A stretch of 64,000 nucleotides of DNA from Reyranella sp. (GTDB lineage: Bacteria > Pseudomonadota > Alphaproteobacteria > Reyranellales > Reyranellaceae). The translations under genes were made by a program, and so were the position numbers. The notes under the pieces were generated by a model. That model was not told the origin of the DNA. It worked only from the letters and a program-made list of their open reading frames with translations, and ran no database searches. Shown here piece by piece: positions 34,612-43,626 of this stretch. The stretch is from assembly GCA_019750135.1 (NCBI GenBank), contig JAIEOV010000091.1:24555-88554 (forward strand), read 5' to 3'. Every line of letters begins with the position of its first letter. Positions within the stretch are counted from its first letter, which is position 1.

Positions 34612-35535
34612 CTAGGCAGGCTTGCCCATGATGTACGGCTTCAGCATCGCATACATCAAGGCGTGTGTAGGCGTCGGCACGCCATGCTTCCTGCCGAGCT
34701 CGACGACCTTGCCCGAGAGCCACGGCAATTCGATGCGATTGCCGCGCAGAAGGTCGACGGCCATCGAGGGAATGAGATGCGGCGGCGCATTGCGGTTGAA
34801 GTTCAGGGTCTTGTCGACGGCGTCGATGGGCAGGGCGACTCCCGCGGCGCGGCCGACCGCCGCCACTTCCTCGTAGGCCGTCGTGAACCAGGGCGCGATC
34901 TCGGGATCGTCGCGCAGCTTGCCGACCGGCAGGCGGGCGAGCGCCATGACGCTGGCGTTCGAGGCCAGCAGGATGAATTTCATCCAGAGCTCGGTCTGGA
35001 TCGAGGTCGACGCCACGCCGTCGATGCCGGCCTTGGTGCAGAAAGCAGCGAAGGCCTCGCCGCGCGGGCTGCTGGCGCCGTCGAGCTCGCCGAACAGCAT
35101 GCGCATGACCGTGCCGGTCTGGCGGATCACGCCGGGTTCGGCAATCGTCGCGCTGATGACGGCGACGCCGCCCATCACCGCCTGCCGACCCAGGATCGGC
35201 GCCAGCCGGTCGGCTGCATCGACGCCGTTCTGCAATGGGATCACCGCGGTGTTCGCTCCCACCAGCGGCTTGATCGCCTCGCCCGCGCTTTCGACGTCCC
35301 ACAGCTTCACGCAGAACAGGACGACGTCGACCGGGCCGACGGTCTTCGGGTCGTCGGTCGCCTGGGTCGGCACGAGATGGATGTCGCCGCGCGGGCTCTC
35401 GAGCCTGAGGCCCTTGCTCTTCATCGCGGCAAGATGCGCGCCGCGGGCGATGAAGGTGACGTCGGCGCCGGCCTTGGCCAGGGCAGCGCCATAGGCGCCG
35501 CCGACGCCGCCCGCTCCGACTACGGCTATACGCAT
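34612..35535 (-). CDS. Ketopantoate reductase (PanE/ApbA) family protein
   Basis: A 307-residue two-domain NADPH-dependent reductase: N-terminal Rossmann GAGGVGGAYGAALAKAG, active-site VLFCVKLWDVE (Lys), PLQNGVDAADRLAP, and the C-terminal helical domain with WMKFILLASNASVMALAR. Pantothenate genes are absent and the neighbours are CoA-transferase and HutD, so another 2-oxoacid may be its true substrate. It overlaps hutD by 10 bases. Confidence 0.88.
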   Translation of the reverse strand: MRIAVVGAGGVGGAYGAALAKAGADVTFIARGAHLAAMKSKGLRLESPRGDIHLVPTQATDDPKTVGPVDVVLFCVKLWDVESAGEAIKPLVGANTAVIPLQNGVDAADRLAPILGRQAVMGGVAVISATIAEPGVIRQTGTVMRMLFGELDGASSPRGEAFAAFCTKAGIDGVASTSIQTELWMKFILLASNASVMALARLPVGKLRDDPEIAPWFTTAYEEVAAVGRAAGVALPIDAVDKTLNFNRNAPPHLIPSMAVDLLRGNRIELPWLSGKVVELGRKHGVPTPTHALMYAMLKPYIMGKPA

Positions 35536-36068
35536 GTGATGCTCCCCAGCACGATGCGGCCGGCGCGGCACGTCGCGACGTCATCGATGTTCTCGATCCT
35601 GACGCTGCCGTTGGCCTGCAGGTCGCGGGTCTCGCCGGCGAGCTGCAGGATCGCCTGCCCTTCAGGACAATAGGCGATGTGGATGCCGGGACCCAGGCGC
35701 TGCTGCTGCCCGGCCTCGAGGATCGCCAGATCGATGCCGACCTTGCTGCGCTCGCCCATCAGGTTGATGACCTCGACCGGGCCCGCCTCCAGCCGGCTCA
35801 CGATCGGCGTCTCACCAGTGAAGCGCACCGGCCGGAACGGGCGGCGCACGTCGATCTCGCCCGTCGGCGTCTGGAGGACGAGCCCGGCGCCCGCTACCAG
35901 TACCTGGAGGCGGTCGAAGCCTGAATAATCGGAGAACGGCCCGGCCGCGGTGATCGGCGTGCGGCTGAAGCGCCAGACATCGCCGTCGAAGGCGATGTCG
36001 GTCGTGACGCCGCCGCCATTCTTCCACGGCGTGCGCACGTACCCTGCGGGATCGAGCGGTATGATCAT
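35526..36068 (-). CDS. HutD/Ves family cupin protein
   Basis: A 180-residue double-stranded beta-helix protein with the HutD signature TPWKNGGGVTTDIA and FSRTPITAAGPFSDYSGFDR. In other bacteria HutD accompanies histidine utilisation and may bind N-formimino-glutamate to set an upper limit on flux. No hut genes are in view here. It lies 28 bp after the CoA-transferase and overlaps the PanE-like gene start. Confidence 0.9.
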   Translation of the reverse strand: MIIPLDPAGYVRTPWKNGGGVTTDIAFDGDVWRFSRTPITAAGPFSDYSGFDRLQVLVAGAGLVLQTPTGEIDVRRPFRPVRFTGETPIVSRLEAGPVEVINLMGERSKVGIDLAILEAGQQQRLGPGIHIAYCPEGQAILQLAGETRDLQANGSVRIENIDDVATCRAGRIVLGSITCV

Positions 36069-36096
36069 GAAAGACGCTTCCCTTGGTGTCGGTTGA

Positions 36097-37281
36097 TCAA
36101 GCGGCGGCGACGGTCCCCTGCGCCAGCAACGCGTCGATCTCGGCTCCGGCGTAGCCGTGCGCGGCCAGGATTTCCGTCGTGTGCTGGCCGGTAACGGGCG
36201 CGGTGCCGCGCAGTGTGCCCTCCGCCTGGGGCAGCATGCCGGGCAGGGCGGGGACGGGAACGGCCTGGTTCAGGCCCGCCTGGGTGAGCCACTGGATCAG
36301 GCCCGTCTCGCGGACATGCGGCTGGTCCAAGAACTCGGCGTAGCTGTTGAGGCGCTCGTGCATCAAGCCGGCGTCGGTCAGGCGCTTCGTCCACACCGCC
36401 CACGGCTCGGCGGCGATGGCCGGCCGCACGATGGCGTACAGCGCCACGTCGTTGGCGAGCCGCAGCTTCTGCGTCGTGAAGCGCGGGTCGTCGGCCAACG
36501 CCGGCATCTCCATGGCCTTGCACAGGGCCCTGAAGTCGCGGTCGTTGAAAGCGAGCAGCGACATCCAGCCGTCGGCGATCTTGAACACGCCGCCCGGCGC
36601 GCCGCCCGGTTTCATGACACCGCCTTCGAGATGGCAGGCCATCAGGCGAATCGACTGCAGCGCCGTCGCGGCCTGCATCAGGCTGACGTCGAGGTAGCGG
36701 CCGCGCGCCTCGTCGCGGCGGGCATAGAGCGCCGCCGACAAGGCCTGGAAGGCATAGAGAGCCGTCGACATGTCGACCACGATCACCGGCACGCGATGCG
36801 GGATGCCGTCCTCGCCGCGATTCTCGTTCATCAGGCCGGTATAGGCCTGCAGCACCGGATCCATTGCCGGCCGGGTGGCCAATGGTCCGGTCTGGCCGAA
36901 GCCTGAGATCGAGAGATAGAGGAGCCGCGGCTCGCGCGCGGCGACCGACTTGTAGTCGAAGCCCAGCCGCTGGATGACGCCGGGCCTGAACCCTTCGAGG
37001 AAGACATCGGCGCCCTTCAGCAGGCGCCACACGACCTGCTTGCCGGCGTCGGACTTGAGATCGACGGCGATGCTCTTCTTGCCGAGATTGCCGATGATGG
37101 AATAGGCCGAATGGCTGCCGTAGCGCGTGCCGAGCGTGCGCGCCCAGTCGCCCTCGCCGATGCCTTCGACCTTGATGACGTCCGCGCCGTACTGCGCCAG
37201 CAGCATGGCACAGTAGGGGCCGGCGATGCCCTGGCTGAGATCGACGACCTTCAGGCCGGCAAAGGGCGCGTCGTAACTCAT
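36097..37281 (-). CDS. CaiB/BaiF family (class III) CoA-transferase
   Basis: A 394-residue formyl-CoA-transferase-family protein. The N-terminal LKVVDLSQGIAGPYCAMLLAQ, IKVEGIGEGDWAR, and the catalytic Asp141 in AMDPVLQAYTGL (equivalent to FRC Asp169) are present. It moves CoA between an organic acid and a CoA thioester. It overlaps the upstream reductase by 4 bases (ATGA), so the two proteins are made together, possibly for activation of an alpha,beta-unsaturated or branched acid. Confidence 0.93.
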   Translation of the reverse strand: MSYDAPFAGLKVVDLSQGIAGPYCAMLLAQYGADVIKVEGIGEGDWARTLGTRYGSHSAYSIIGNLGKKSIAVDLKSDAGKQVVWRLLKGADVFLEGFRPGVIQRLGFDYKSVAAREPRLLYLSISGFGQTGPLATRPAMDPVLQAYTGLMNENRGEDGIPHRVPVIVVDMSTALYAFQALSAALYARRDEARGRYLDVSLMQAATALQSIRLMACHLEGGVMKPGGAPGGVFKIADGWMSLLAFNDRDFRALCKAMEMPALADDPRFTTQKLRLANDVALYAIVRPAIAAEPWAVWTKRLTDAGLMHERLNSYAEFLDQPHVRETGLIQWLTQAGLNQAVPVPALPGMLPQAEGTLRGTAPVTGQHTTEILAAHGYAGAEIDALLAQGTVAAA

Positions 37282-38294
37282 CCGACCTTGACCAGCATCT
37301 TGCCGAAGTTCTCGCCGCGCAGCATGCCGATGAAGGCGCGTGGCGCCTTGTCGATGCCTTCGACGACGTCCTCGCGATACTTGATGCGGCCCGAGCGCAC
37401 CCATTCCCCCATCTGGCGGCGCGCCGGCCCGTAGCGTTCGGCGAAGTCGGTGACGATGAACCCCTGGGCGCGCACGCGCTTGCCGACGAAGGTGCCGAGC
37501 AGGCGCGGTCCCATCGGCGGCGTGGTGGCGTTGTACTGCGAGATCGACCCGCAGAGCGCGACGCGGCCGAAGAAGTTGATGTTGCGCAGCACGGCGTCGG
37601 AGATCTCGCCGCCAACATTGTCGAAATAGACATCGATGCCGTTGGGGCAGGCGGCGCGCAGGGCCGCGTCCAGGTCCTTCTCGGCCTTGTAGTCGAGGCA
37701 GGCATCGAAGCCGAGCTCGTCCTTCACGAAGGCGCATTTCCGGGCACCGCCGGCAATGCCGACGACCCGGCAGCCCATGATCTTGCCGATCTGGCCCACC
37801 ACCTGGCCGACCGCGCCCGAGGCCGCCGACACCACGATGGTTTCGCCGGCCTTGGGCTGGCCGACGTCGAGAAGGCCGAAATAGGCGGTCATACCCGGCA
37901 TGCCGAGGACGCCGTTGGCAGTCGAGATCGGTGCGATCGAGGGATCGACCTTGCGCAGGGTGTGGCCGCCGCCGACCGCGTATTCCTGCCAGCCCAGCCG
38001 GTCCTCGACGATGTCGCCCACCTTGAAGTTGGGACTGTGCGAGGCCACGACCTCGCCGACCGTGCCGCCGGTCATGACCTCGTTGAGGCCGACGGCGGCG
38101 GCGTAGGAGGCGGCGTCGCGCATGCGGCCGCGCTGATAGGGATCGAGCGAAAGATAGATCACGCGCACCAGCACTTCGCCGTGCTTCGCTTCCGGCACCG
38201 GGACCTCCTCGACGCGGAAGTCCGACTCGGCAGGCTCGCCCGGCGGCCGACGCACGAGCACGACGCGACGATGGGTCTTGGGAATGGCGGCCAT
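37278..38294 (-). CDS. NADP-dependent medium-chain oxidoreductase (alkenal/one reductase type)
   Basis: A 338-residue MDR-superfamily protein of the leukotriene-B4 12-hydroxydehydrogenase/YncB type: YLSLDPYQRGRM, GVLGMPGMTAYFGLLDVG, the cofactor loop SAASGAVGQVVGQIGK and DVYFDNVGGEI. It has no zinc-ligand set. It reduces activated C=C bonds with NADPH. I chose the ATG at 38294 (MAAIPKTHRR), since an upstream GTG adds a non-conserved leader. It leads the minus-strand operon down to 32346. Confidence 0.92.
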   Translation of the reverse strand: MAAIPKTHRRVVLVRRPPGEPAESDFRVEEVPVPEAKHGEVLVRVIYLSLDPYQRGRMRDAASYAAAVGLNEVMTGGTVGEVVASHSPNFKVGDIVEDRLGWQEYAVGGGHTLRKVDPSIAPISTANGVLGMPGMTAYFGLLDVGQPKAGETIVVSAASGAVGQVVGQIGKIMGCRVVGIAGGARKCAFVKDELGFDACLDYKAEKDLDAALRAACPNGIDVYFDNVGGEISDAVLRNINFFGRVALCGSISQYNATTPPMGPRLLGTFVGKRVRAQGFIVTDFAERYGPARRQMGEWVRSGRIKYREDVVEGIDKAPRAFIGMLRGENFGKMLVKVG

Positions 38295-38363
38295 GATCGT
38301 TCGCTCCGATCCAAGGGTGGCCCGCACCATAGCGCGGGAGCGGAGCCGCCGGCCACGCCGGCG

Positions 38364-41300
38364 CTAGGTCGGTTCCTTCAGTCGATACCATGCCACGTAA
38401 AGCGCCGGCAGGAAGAGCAGTGTCAGCAGGGTGGCGACGACGATTCCGCCAATCATGGCGAAGGCCATCGGGCCCCAGAAGACCTCGCGGGCGATCGGGA
38501 TCATGCCCAGGCTCGCTGCAGCGGCGGTGAGCAGGATCGGCCGCATGCGATGCATGGTGGCCTCGATCACGGCCTCCCATGGCCCCAGCCCTTCCTCGCG
38601 GAAGGCGTCGACCTGTGTGACCAGGATCACGGTGTTGCGGATGATGATGCCGATCAGCGCCAGCACGCCCAGGATGGCGACGAAGCCCAGCGGCTGATTG
38701 CTGAGCAGCAGCGCCGCTACCACGCCGATCAGGCCGAGCGGCGCCACGCTCACCACCAGGAAGAGCTTCTGGAAGCTCTGCAGCTGCACCATCAGCACGG
38801 TCGCCATCAGGAACAGCATCAGCGGGATGACGTCGGCGATCGGCCGTTCGCCCTTGCCGCTTTCCTCGACCGTGCCGCCGATCTCGACTGAATAGCCGAC
38901 CGGAAGAGCGGCGACGAACGTGGCGACCGCGGGCTTCAGTTGCTGCACGACCGTGGCGGGCTGCAGGTCGCCGATCACCGGCGCCTGCAGGGTCACGGTC
39001 GGCTGGCGGTTGCGGCGCCAGACGATCGGCTGCTCGATCTGGAACTCGATGTTGGCGATGGCGGGCAGGGGCACCGGCTGGCCGTCGCGGCCGGCGATGC
39101 TCAGCGCCTGGAAGGTCTCGACGGCCACGCGCTCGGCCTTGTCGGCGCGGGCCACGACGTTGACGATGTAGATGCTGTCGTAGACCTGCGTCACCGACGA
39201 GCCGCCGACGACGTTGTTCAGCACAGTGGCGATGTCCTGCGAGGAAACGCCGAACTGGCGTGCCCGGTTCTGGTCGACGTCGACGCGCAGCACCATGCCG
39301 GGCTCGTTCCAGTCACGCACGATGCCGCCGATGTTGGGATTGGCGCCCATCACCTCGGCGAACTTGAGCGCCAGCTCGCGCACGCCCTGGATGTCCGGCC
39401 CGCTCAGCCGGTACTGGATCGGCCGGCCGACGGGCGGGCCGAGGTCGAGCGGATGGACGAAGCCGTCGATGCCGACGAAGTTCTCACGCAATATCTTCTT
39501 GAGCCGCGCGGCGACGCGTTGGCGAGCGTCGAAGTCCTTGGTGACGATGACGAGCTGGCCGTAGAAGGCGTTGTTGAGCTGCTCGTCGAGCGGCAGGTAG
39601 AAGCGCACGGCGCCACGGCCGACATAGGAGCTCCAGCGCACGATGTCGGGATCGCCGACCAGCGACTTCTCGAAGCGGTCCATCTCGTCCTTGGTGGCGG
39701 CGATCGAGGCGCTCTGCGGCAGGGTCATGTCGACCAGCAGCTCGGGCCGGTCGGCGGCCGGGAAGAACTGGTTCTGGACGTAGTTCATCCCGAACAGCGA
39801 CAGCGCGAACAGGGCGAGCGTGACGACGATGGTGAGCCAGTGGTAGCGCATGGCCCCGAGCAACAGCGGGCGGAAATGCGTCTTGAGCCGCGACGGCTTC
39901 TCGTGCTCCGTCGCGACGTTGCGCGGCAGCATGGTGACGCCCAACAGGGGCGTGAACAGCACGGCGACCACCCAGGAGATCGCAAGCGCCGCCGCGATCA
40001 CGGCGAACAATGTAAAGGTGTACTCGCCGGCCGAGCTGCCGTTCAGCCCGATCGGCACGAAACCCGCCACCGTCACCACGGTGCCGGTCAGCATGGGGAA
40101 GGCGGTCGAGGTGTAGGCGAAGGTCGCGGCCTTCTCGAGCGTGTCGCCGGCCTCGCGGCGCGCCACCATCATCTCGACCGAGATCATGGCATCGTCGACC
40201 AGAAGGCCTAGCGCGATGATCAGCGCGCCGAGCGAGATGCGCTGCAGGGTGATGCCGCAATACTCCATGAACACGAAGGTGCCGGCCAGCACCAGCGGGA
40301 TGGCGACCGCCACCACCAGGCCGGCGCGCAGGCCGAGGCTGAGGAAGCTCACCACCAGCACGATCACCACGGCTTCGAACAGCGCCTTGGTGAAGCCGCC
40401 GACCGCCTCCTCGACGACCGCCGGCTGGTTCGACACCAGACGGACGCCGACGCCGATCGGCAAGGTGCCGACGATCTCGCGCATGCGGGTGCGCAGGTCC
40501 TGGCCGAATTGCAGGATGTTGCCGTTGGCCTTCATGCCGATGGCGATGCCGATCGCGGGCTCTCCGTTGTAACGGAACATCGGCTGCGGAGGGTCGACGT
40601 AGCCCCGGCTGATGGTGGTGATGTCGCTCAGGCGAAAGAAGCGGTCGCCGACGCGCAGGTTCACCGCCTCGAGGCTCGCGACCGACTTGAAATGGCCGCT
40701 GACGCGCAGGGTCACCTGCTCGGGCCCGGCCTGGATGACGCCCGACGGCGCCACCGCGTTCTGCTCCTGCAGGCTCTTCAGCACCGCCTGCTGGTCGAGG
40801 CCGAGGCCCGCGACATGCCGTGTCGAGAAGTTGAGGAAGATGACCTCGTCCTGGGTGCCCAGAAGCTCGACCTTGCCGGCGCCGGGGATCTTCAGGATCT
40901 GCGAGCGGGCGTACTCGGCATAGTCGCGCAGCTCGCGGAAGGAGAGGCCGTCGGCGGTGAAGGCATAGATGTTGCCGTAGACGTCGCCGAACTGGTCGTT
41001 GAAGAAGACGCCCTGCACGGAGGACGGCAGGTCGCCCCGGATGTCGTTCACCTTGTTGCGGACGTCGACCCAGATGTCCTTGACCCGGCTCGCCGGCGTG
41101 TCGTCCTTGAGGTTGACGAAGATCGTGGTCTGGCCGGAGATCGTGTAGCTCTTGGTGAAGTCGAGGGTGTCGAGTTCCTGCAGCTTGCGCTCGATGCGGT
41201 CGGTGACCTGATTGGTCATCTCGACCACGGTGGCGCCGGGCCAGCTCGCCTGCACGACCATGGCCTTGATGGTGAAGGACGGGTCCTCCTCGCGGCCGAG

Positions 41301-41417
41301 CCGCGCGTAGGACAGGCCGCCCGCCACCACGATCAGCAGCATCAGGTACCAGACGAAGGAGCGGTGGCCGAGTGCCCAAGTTGAAAGATTGAAGCTCGAC
41401 GGATTGAAGCCGTTCAT
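38364..41417 (-). CDS. RND-family efflux permease
   Basis: A 1017-residue AcrB/MexB-fold inner-membrane pump with 12 membrane segments and two large periplasmic loops. The proton-relay Asp pair lies in LIIALGLLVDDAMISVEMM, and the N-terminal ALGHRSFVWYLMLL plus EEDPSFTIKAMVV are typical of a branch common in proteobacteria. It exports drugs or lipophilic compounds by proton antiport. It overlaps the upstream adaptor gene (ATGA). No outer-membrane TolC partner is nearby, so it must share one encoded elsewhere. Confidence 0.96.
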   Translation of the reverse strand: MNGFNPSSFNLSTWALGHRSFVWYLMLLIVVAGGLSYARLGREEDPSFTIKAMVVQASWPGATVVEMTNQVTDRIERKLQELDTLDFTKSYTISGQTTIFVNLKDDTPASRVKDIWVDVRNKVNDIRGDLPSSVQGVFFNDQFGDVYGNIYAFTADGLSFRELRDYAEYARSQILKIPGAGKVELLGTQDEVIFLNFSTRHVAGLGLDQQAVLKSLQEQNAVAPSGVIQAGPEQVTLRVSGHFKSVASLEAVNLRVGDRFFRLSDITTISRGYVDPPQPMFRYNGEPAIGIAIGMKANGNILQFGQDLRTRMREIVGTLPIGVGVRLVSNQPAVVEEAVGGFTKALFEAVVIVLVVSFLSLGLRAGLVVAVAIPLVLAGTFVFMEYCGITLQRISLGALIIALGLLVDDAMISVEMMVARREAGDTLEKAATFAYTSTAFPMLTGTVVTVAGFVPIGLNGSSAGEYTFTLFAVIAAALAISWVVAVLFTPLLGVTMLPRNVATEHEKPSRLKTHFRPLLLGAMRYHWLTIVVTLALFALSLFGMNYVQNQFFPAADRPELLVDMTLPQSASIAATKDEMDRFEKSLVGDPDIVRWSSYVGRGAVRFYLPLDEQLNNAFYGQLVIVTKDFDARQRVAARLKKILRENFVGIDGFVHPLDLGPPVGRPIQYRLSGPDIQGVRELALKFAEVMGANPNIGGIVRDWNEPGMVLRVDVDQNRARQFGVSSQDIATVLNNVVGGSSVTQVYDSIYIVNVVARADKAERVAVETFQALSIAGRDGQPVPLPAIANIEFQIEQPIVWRRNRQPTVTLQAPVIGDLQPATVVQQLKPAVATFVAALPVGYSVEIGGTVEESGKGERPIADVIPLMLFLMATVLMVQLQSFQKLFLVVSVAPLGLIGVVAALLLSNQPLGFVAILGVLALIGIIIRNTVILVTQVDAFREEGLGPWEAVIEATMHRMRPILLTAAAASLGMIPIAREVFWGPMAFAMIGGIVVATLLTLLFLPALYVAWYRLKEPT

Positions 41418-42478
41418 TGCGGCACCTTGACCGGCTGGCCCTCGGCCAGGCTGTGCGCCCCCGCGATGACGATGCGCTCGCCGGCCGAGATGCCGCTGGT
41501 GACGGTGATGTCGTCGCCCTCGCGCTTGCCCACGGTGACGGCACGCAGCGATACGGTGCTCTTCGCCGGATCGACCAGCCAGACGAAGCTCTTGCCGTCC
41601 TTCTCCAGGATCGCGGTCGCCGGCAGGTCGACATGCGGCGGCACTGGCCGGGCGAAGCTCACGGAGACGGTGATGCCGAGCCGGAACGACGTCGGGGGAT
41701 CGTCGAGCGTGATGTAGACGTTGCGCGTGCGGGTGTTGGGATCGGCGATGGGATCGATGGCGCGGATGCCTGCGGCCTTGAACGACACCACGCGGTCGAG
41801 ATCGACGGTGATGGCGAAGTCGTTGGGGTGCGACAGCCGCTCGGCGATGCGGTCGGGCACGGCGATCACGGCCTCGCGGACCTCGGGTCGCGCCAGGGTG
41901 ATGACCTTCTGCCCGGCGGTGAGGACCTGTCCCGGTTCGGCGTACTTGGCGGTGACGACACCGTCGAAGTCGGCATCGAGGCGGGTATAGGCGAGCGCAT
42001 CGTTGGCCTTGCGTAGCGCGGCGCGGGCGCGCGTCAGGTTGGCCTGCGAGGTCTCGAAATTGCGGCGGCTGAGGTCGTACTGGGCCTGCGGGATGATGTT
42101 GCGCTGGACCAGGTCCTTCAACCGCGCCTCTTCGCCCTGGGCGTTGGCGAACTGGGCCTCCGCGTTGGCCAGCGACGCCTCGGCGCTGCGCACCCCCAGC
42201 GCCTGCACGGCGGGATCGAGGGCGGCGATCTCCTCGCCCTTCTTCAGCACGCTGCCGACATCGACGAAGCGCGCCACCATGCGGCCGAAGACGCGAAAGC
42301 CGAGATCGGTCTTGTAGCGCGGCTCGATCATGCCGACGAAGGGCCCGAGCGTTTCGGTGGATTGCACCGTCGCCACGACCGACAGGACAGGCCGAACCGG
42401 CGGTGGCGGTGCGGCTTCCTCGCGACAGGCGCCGAGGACGACGAGCAAGGCAAGCGCCAGGGGTCGCGATGCGTTCAT
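41414..42478 (-). CDS. RND periplasmic adaptor lipoprotein (membrane-fusion protein), second of two
   Basis: A 354-residue HlyD/AcrA-family lipoprotein. The lipobox is VLGAC (Cys18), then the barrel-sandwich half (GFRVFGRMVARFVDVGSVLKKGEEIA), a coiled coil (about 95-165) and the closing half (DADFDGVVTAKYAEPGQVL). It bridges the RND pump to an outer-membrane channel. It overlaps both neighbours by 4 bases and is a paralogue of the next upstream adaptor. Confidence 0.94.
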   Translation of the reverse strand: MNASRPLALALLVVLGACREEAAPPPPVRPVLSVVATVQSTETLGPFVGMIEPRYKTDLGFRVFGRMVARFVDVGSVLKKGEEIAALDPAVQALGVRSAEASLANAEAQFANAQGEEARLKDLVQRNIIPQAQYDLSRRNFETSQANLTRARAALRKANDALAYTRLDADFDGVVTAKYAEPGQVLTAGQKVITLARPEVREAVIAVPDRIAERLSHPNDFAITVDLDRVVSFKAAGIRAIDPIADPNTRTRNVYITLDDPPTSFRLGITVSVSFARPVPPHVDLPATAILEKDGKSFVWLVDPAKSTVSLRAVTVGKREGDDITVTSGISAGERIVIAGAHSLAEGQPVKVPQ

Positions 42479-43512
42479 TTTGCGATCTCGACCTTCTGGC
42501 CGGGCCGCAGCAGCTGGACGCCGGCGCTGACCACGACCTCGCCCGCCTGCAGGCCCTCGCCGACCACGAGGCTGTTCTTGGTGTAGCGGCTCAGCGTGAT
42601 CGGTTTCAGCGACACCGTCGTGCTGCGCGGGTCGATCACCCAGACGGCAGGCTTGCCGGCGATCTCGAACAGCGAACCCCACGGCAGCAGCACGACCGTG
42701 TACGTCCGCATCGGCGCCGTGCCGTTCACCAGGCTGCCGAGCGACATGGCGTCGGGCGTCTGCCGCAGCGACACCTTCACCCGGACGGTCTCGGTGTCGG
42801 TGTTGAAGGCCGGCGCAATCTCGCGCACGTCGCCCACGGTCTTCACCGACGGATCGGAGACCAGCGAAATGGCGAGATCCTTGTCCGTCACGGCATTGTT
42901 CATCGCCCATTCGTGGACGTTGAACACCGCGTCTCGCGCGCCGTCGCGCGCCAGGGTGAAGATCGCCTGCGCCTGGGCGACCACCTGGCCGACCTCGGCG
43001 TGCTGGGCGGTGATGATGCCGTCGGCCTCGGAGCGCAGCTCGGTATAGGAGAGCTGGTCCTCGGCCAGCTTGAGGTCGGATTGCGCCTGCTTGAGCTGGG
43101 CTTCGGCCGAACGCATGTCGGCCTCGGCCTGGTCGTAGTCCCGCCGCGTGGTGTTGCCGCGCCCTAAAAGCTCTTTCTGCCGCTCGAAGGCGGCTGTGGT
43201 CTGGCGCACCAGGGCGTCGGCCGAGGCGACGCTGGCCTTGGCCGATACGACCTCCTCCTGCTGCTCGTTGGGATCGAGCTTGGCCAGCACCTGACCGGTT
43301 TTGACGTGGTCGCCGACATTGGCGATGCGTTCGCTGATCTTGCCGTTGATACGGAAGGAGAGGTCGGTCTTGATCCTGGCCTCGATGACTCCGGTGAGGG
43401 TGATCGAGGGCGTGAAGTCGACGATCTCCGTGGTCACCGCGTTGACGCGGGTGAGCGGCGCCTCCGGCGTGGTCTCGTTGCGGCAGGCCGCGAGCAGGCC
43501 AAGGCAGACCAT
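42475..43512 (-). CDS. RND periplasmic adaptor lipoprotein (membrane-fusion protein), first of two
   Basis: The 345-residue AcrA-like protein has the lipobox LLAAC, lipoyl half FRINGKISERIANVGDHVKTG, a coiled coil (about 80-160) and ADGIITAQHAEVGQVV. The only ATG (43512) gives a 10-residue leader without basic residues and with no ribosome-binding site. In the same frame, a basic leader (SSRRRHALSSCAW) precedes it. An ATT codon at 43566 lies 6 bp after AGGGGG and would give a proper lipoprotein signal, so the true start is probably upstream and non-ATG. It overlaps the second adaptor gene. Confidence 0.85.
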   Translation of the reverse strand: MVCLGLLAACRNETTPEAPLTRVNAVTTEIVDFTPSITLTGVIEARIKTDLSFRINGKISERIANVGDHVKTGQVLAKLDPNEQQEEVVSAKASVASADALVRQTTAAFERQKELLGRGNTTRRDYDQAEADMRSAEAQLKQAQSDLKLAEDQLSYTELRSEADGIITAQHAEVGQVVAQAQAIFTLARDGARDAVFNVHEWAMNNAVTDKDLAISLVSDPSVKTVGDVREIAPAFNTDTETVRVKVSLRQTPDAMSLGSLVNGTAPMRTYTVVLLPWGSLFEIAGKPAVWVIDPRSTTVSLKPITLSRYTKNSLVVGEGLQAGEVVVSAGVQLLRPGQKVEIAK

Positions 43513-43626
43513 CCAGGCACACGAACTGAGGGCGTGCCGCCGGCGAGAACTTGTAGAACGGAAAATCGACTGCCCCCTTTGAGCCGGTACATTGAAGCCG
43601 GGCGCGCCCGTCTTCAAGATGCCGCC

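Noticed and set aside
43306..43626. Upstream extension of the second enolase-superfamily gene
   Set aside because: The frame is open, but the extension overlaps the RNA of the divergent adaptor gene and has no conserved sequence; ATG 43627 begins with the usual family N-terminus.
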